NCBI GenBank assembly: GCA_026315105.1 | Contig: CM048745.1 | Span: 754,933,506-754,997,505 of the forward strand | DNA length: 64,000 bases | Reading direction: 5' to 3' | DNA from: Locusta migratoria | Taxonomy: Eukaryota > Arthropoda > Insecta > Orthoptera > Acrididae | In this document: piece by piece, positions 62,215 through 64,000 of the stretch | Numbering within the stretch: the first letter of the stretch is position 1 | Layout: each line of letters begins with the position of its first letter | Program-made: the position numbers and the translations under genes | Notes under the pieces: generated by a model | What the model saw: only the letters and a program-made list of their open reading frames with translations | Database searches by the model: none | What the model was told of the DNA's origin: nothing

Positions 62215-62500
62215 CTTTTCAGTGTACAACTCTAAAATCACTAGGGAAGATCTTCAGAAAAGTACATTGAGAACCAGTCAGTCCATGGATGTAACAGTTT
62301 TTTTCTTTATGTAACTTTAACTGTAAAATATTTTGAATGTTAAGAAATCTGCATTATTGGTGAATCAATTGCACTTAATTTTCATTAATTAAAAAAACTA
62401 TCATGCCCATGTAGTGACTGGTTCTCAATATAATTTTCTGATGATATTCTGTAGTGAAAGTGACAGCTGAAGCAATATTTACACTGAAATTTGTCCAAAA
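62215..62500. repeat. Imperfect inverted repeat (foldback candidate)
   Basis: ATTGAGAACCAGTCA at about 62,268-62,282 is perfectly complementary to TGACTGGTTCTCAAT at about 62,415-62,429. Weaker pairing continues outward (AGATCTTCAGAAAA against TTTTCTGATGAT, and CAGTGTAC against TTTACACTG). The arms are about 70-90 bases with a loop of about 115 bases. Confidence 0.55.
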
Positions 62501-62689
62501 ACAACAAGCTATTTCCTACGAATGTGTCACTATTCTGCTACAAAAATTATTCATGGCATTGCAGATTTACAGTACCAGTAGTCAAAAACATTGAATTATT
62601 TTCTATGAATTCGATTACTGCTGGAAATTATCCACAAAGATGATAAATTATTCTTCAAAAGATCTAGATGTGTCCACTGTTGCAGCCTT

Positions 62690-62818
62690 TTATGTTATGG
62701 CCACCAACAAATTGGCTGAGCGGATGAACGGTCACAGATGGACTGTTTGCCTGGAAGACACCCAGTATCCTGCTGCAGAGCATGCCCGCCTGCATGATTC
62801 CATGGACCTTGGCATGTG

Positions 62819-62862
<44 letters not shown>

Positions 62863-63210
62863 CCTCTGTTAATCAAAAACGTTTTAGATAACACACTTCC
62901 TCCACACCCCACTCAGCATCATTCAATTTACTTCTCTTTACTGCTTGATCTACCCACTTTGGTTGTATCTCCTCTTTGGCATGGCTCATTACTAATGTAC
63001 AGTATCTCTGACTTCTGCAATCCTCAAATATCATCCTCATGGCCTATGTTGTGAACAACCTTTTCCTTCTGTTCCCTATTCCTTTTTTCTTCCCTTCTCT
63101 CCTACTTGATGAAGGAATCCTTTCAGAAAGCTAGTGCTATTTTTTCATCCTTTTTCGTCTTTGTGTAACTATTGGCAGGACAGCGTAAGGTAAGTCTAAA
63201 TCTTTTGAAT
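62690..63210 (+). mobile_element. PLE fragment: GIY-YIG C-terminus and 3' tail
   Basis: ATNKLAERMNGHRWTV (62,697-62,745) corresponds to the Arg helix after YIG in PLE copy 1 (TSNKLSVQMNGHRHTV), followed by YPAAEHARLH. A (TG)n tract, a pyrimidine-rich stretch and GATGAAGGAATCC...AGAAAGCTAG with TCTTTGTGTAACTATTGGCAG (63,110-63,180) make a PLE-like 3' end. Confidence 0.7.
62823..62861 (+). repeat. (TG)n microsatellite
   Basis: Thirty-nine bases of alternating TG inside the PLE fragment. Confidence 0.95.
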
Positions 63211-63385
63211 AATAACTTTTTGTCCATGGATGTATTATGATGTTTGGCTAAAACAATTCTATGCACAAAGCAGTATTATTTATAAAACAAAATTGAAAGA
63301 AACATTTTCATTTGTTTTTTCAGTGACAACTGATTGACAGCCTTTCTCTACCAACATCTGTGCAGCAGTGAAAAGCTAGTGTCAC

Positions 63386-63655
63386 CTAAATTAGGGTGAA
63401 AACACACAGCACATGGAATGTGAGAGGTGTGTGATAGAGGGGGCAGGAACTGTCAGATGTGGGGGATTGCATAGGATAAGCTTGTGATGGGACTGGAATA
63501 GGAAGTGCTGGGTGAGTGGATTGAGTAGGTCTTGCAGCGGGGTGTGCTATCCCTGATGCAGGCAGCTGGGTTTGGGAGTAGCACATAAATGGACTAGGGT
63601 ATTGTTGAGGTTGGGTGGGCAACAGAACACTGATTTAGGAGTGGTGGAAAGGGCC
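63386..63655 (-). pseudogene. PLE linker fragment, minus strand
   Basis: The minus strand reads SKALSTTPKSVFCCPPNLNN TLVHLCATPKP-like codons, matching the NLPKILLPP...VVFHCPANLCNILVHPYSF segment of PLE copy 1 (16,490-16,590). It is oriented away from the adjoining PLE fragment. Confidence 0.7.
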
Positions 63656-64000
63656 TTCGACAGGATATCTGCCACATTCCTAGCTTTAATCCCCACCTCC
63701 ATCCACTCTTCCATCCACATTAAACCTACCATTCATCAACAGTACCTAAACTTTTACAGATTGCCATCCCTTTCACATAAAAAAATCCCTCTCTTACAAC
63801 TTTGCAGTATCTGCAGTGATGAGAACTCTTATACTTAATATGCTGGAGGTAGCACACTGGCCTTCACAGACAGACACTATGACTCAGACCTACTGCATGA
63901 ACAGATTTTTCCTGCCATGTCCCAATGCATCCCAAACCTTGCCTCCAACACCATTAAATAGCCAAGAGAGAGCACTCCCCTCATCACCGAATACTACTCT
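63656..64000 (+). pseudogene. PLE fragment continuing past the right edge
   Basis: HIKPTIHQQYLNFYRLPSLS and HKKIPLL near 63,715-63,790 match VHIKPSNHQQYLHLHSCHPF of PLE copy 1 (16,120-16,190). CSICSDENS, AFTDRHYDSDLLHEQI and PLITEYYS follow in order with stops at 63,836 and 63,959. The next PLE segment would lie outside the window. Confidence 0.78.

Overview
This window looks like a eukaryotic, insect genome segment, most likely an orthopteran (grasshopper or locust; the SINE, Penelope, CR1 and RTE families resemble those I remember from Schistocerca, which is recollection and not a search). Roughly 85% of what can be identified is transposable-element sequence, much of it nested. The only convincing host coding sequence is a short exon at 11,006-11,132 on the minus strand. 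It encodes the start of ERGIC2, with clean splice sites on both sides, so the left part of the window is probably an ERGIC2 intron and the right part its upstream flank or 5' intron.

Layout. 1-4,668: a minus-strand Ty3/Gypsy element with gag, protease, RT and RNase H in one long frame, one in-frame TGA before integrase, a primer binding site matching tRNA-Ser(GCU) that is repeated four times, and one LTR; it sits inside an I-group LINE (4,669-10,408, minus). Then a Tc1-like transposase fossil (10.4-10.7 kb), the ERGIC2 exon, tRNA-derived SINEs, a non-autonomous Helitron carrying a SINE (13,354-14,587), and a Penelope-like element (PLE) broken by a CR1 3' fragment (16-18.3 kb). 18.35-28.8 kb is a three-level nest: CR1 (+) interrupted by RTE (+) interrupted by an I-group LINE (-). 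28.8-35 kb holds LINE and PLE fragments and a TE-poor AT-rich stretch. 35.5-41 kb is a second, badly broken Gypsy copy (-) interrupted by a CR1 fragment that itself carries a 646-bp inverted-repeat transposon. 41.05-43.56 kb is a minus-strand PLE with RT, a GIY-YIG nuclease and a minimal hammerhead ribozyme. 43.6-46.7 kb holds RTE and SINE remnants. 46.7-49.7 kb is a 5'-truncated I-group LINE whose frame is open except for two TGA codons. 49.7-56.5 kb is a CR1 element with an SGNH-esterase ORF1 and an endonuclease/RT ORF2, split by a complete RTE element (51,546-54,834, minus) with an uninterrupted 1,019-codon ORF and perfect 11-bp target duplications. 56.8-62.2 kb is RTE followed by an I-group LINE, and 62.2-64 kb is foldback and PLE debris.

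How the parts relate. The autonomous-type proteins here (RTE EN/RT, I-group EN/RT/RNase H, CR1 EN/RT, PLE RT/GIY-YIG) each copy their own RNA. A SINE family (14,065-14,267 and 18,621-18,837) ends in a stem-loop resembling the 3' stem-loops of the I-group LINEs in the same window, suggesting that the SINE is mobilised by LINE machinery. Target-site duplications let the order of many insertions be read directly. No CRISPR array, rRNA or intact tRNA gene was seen.
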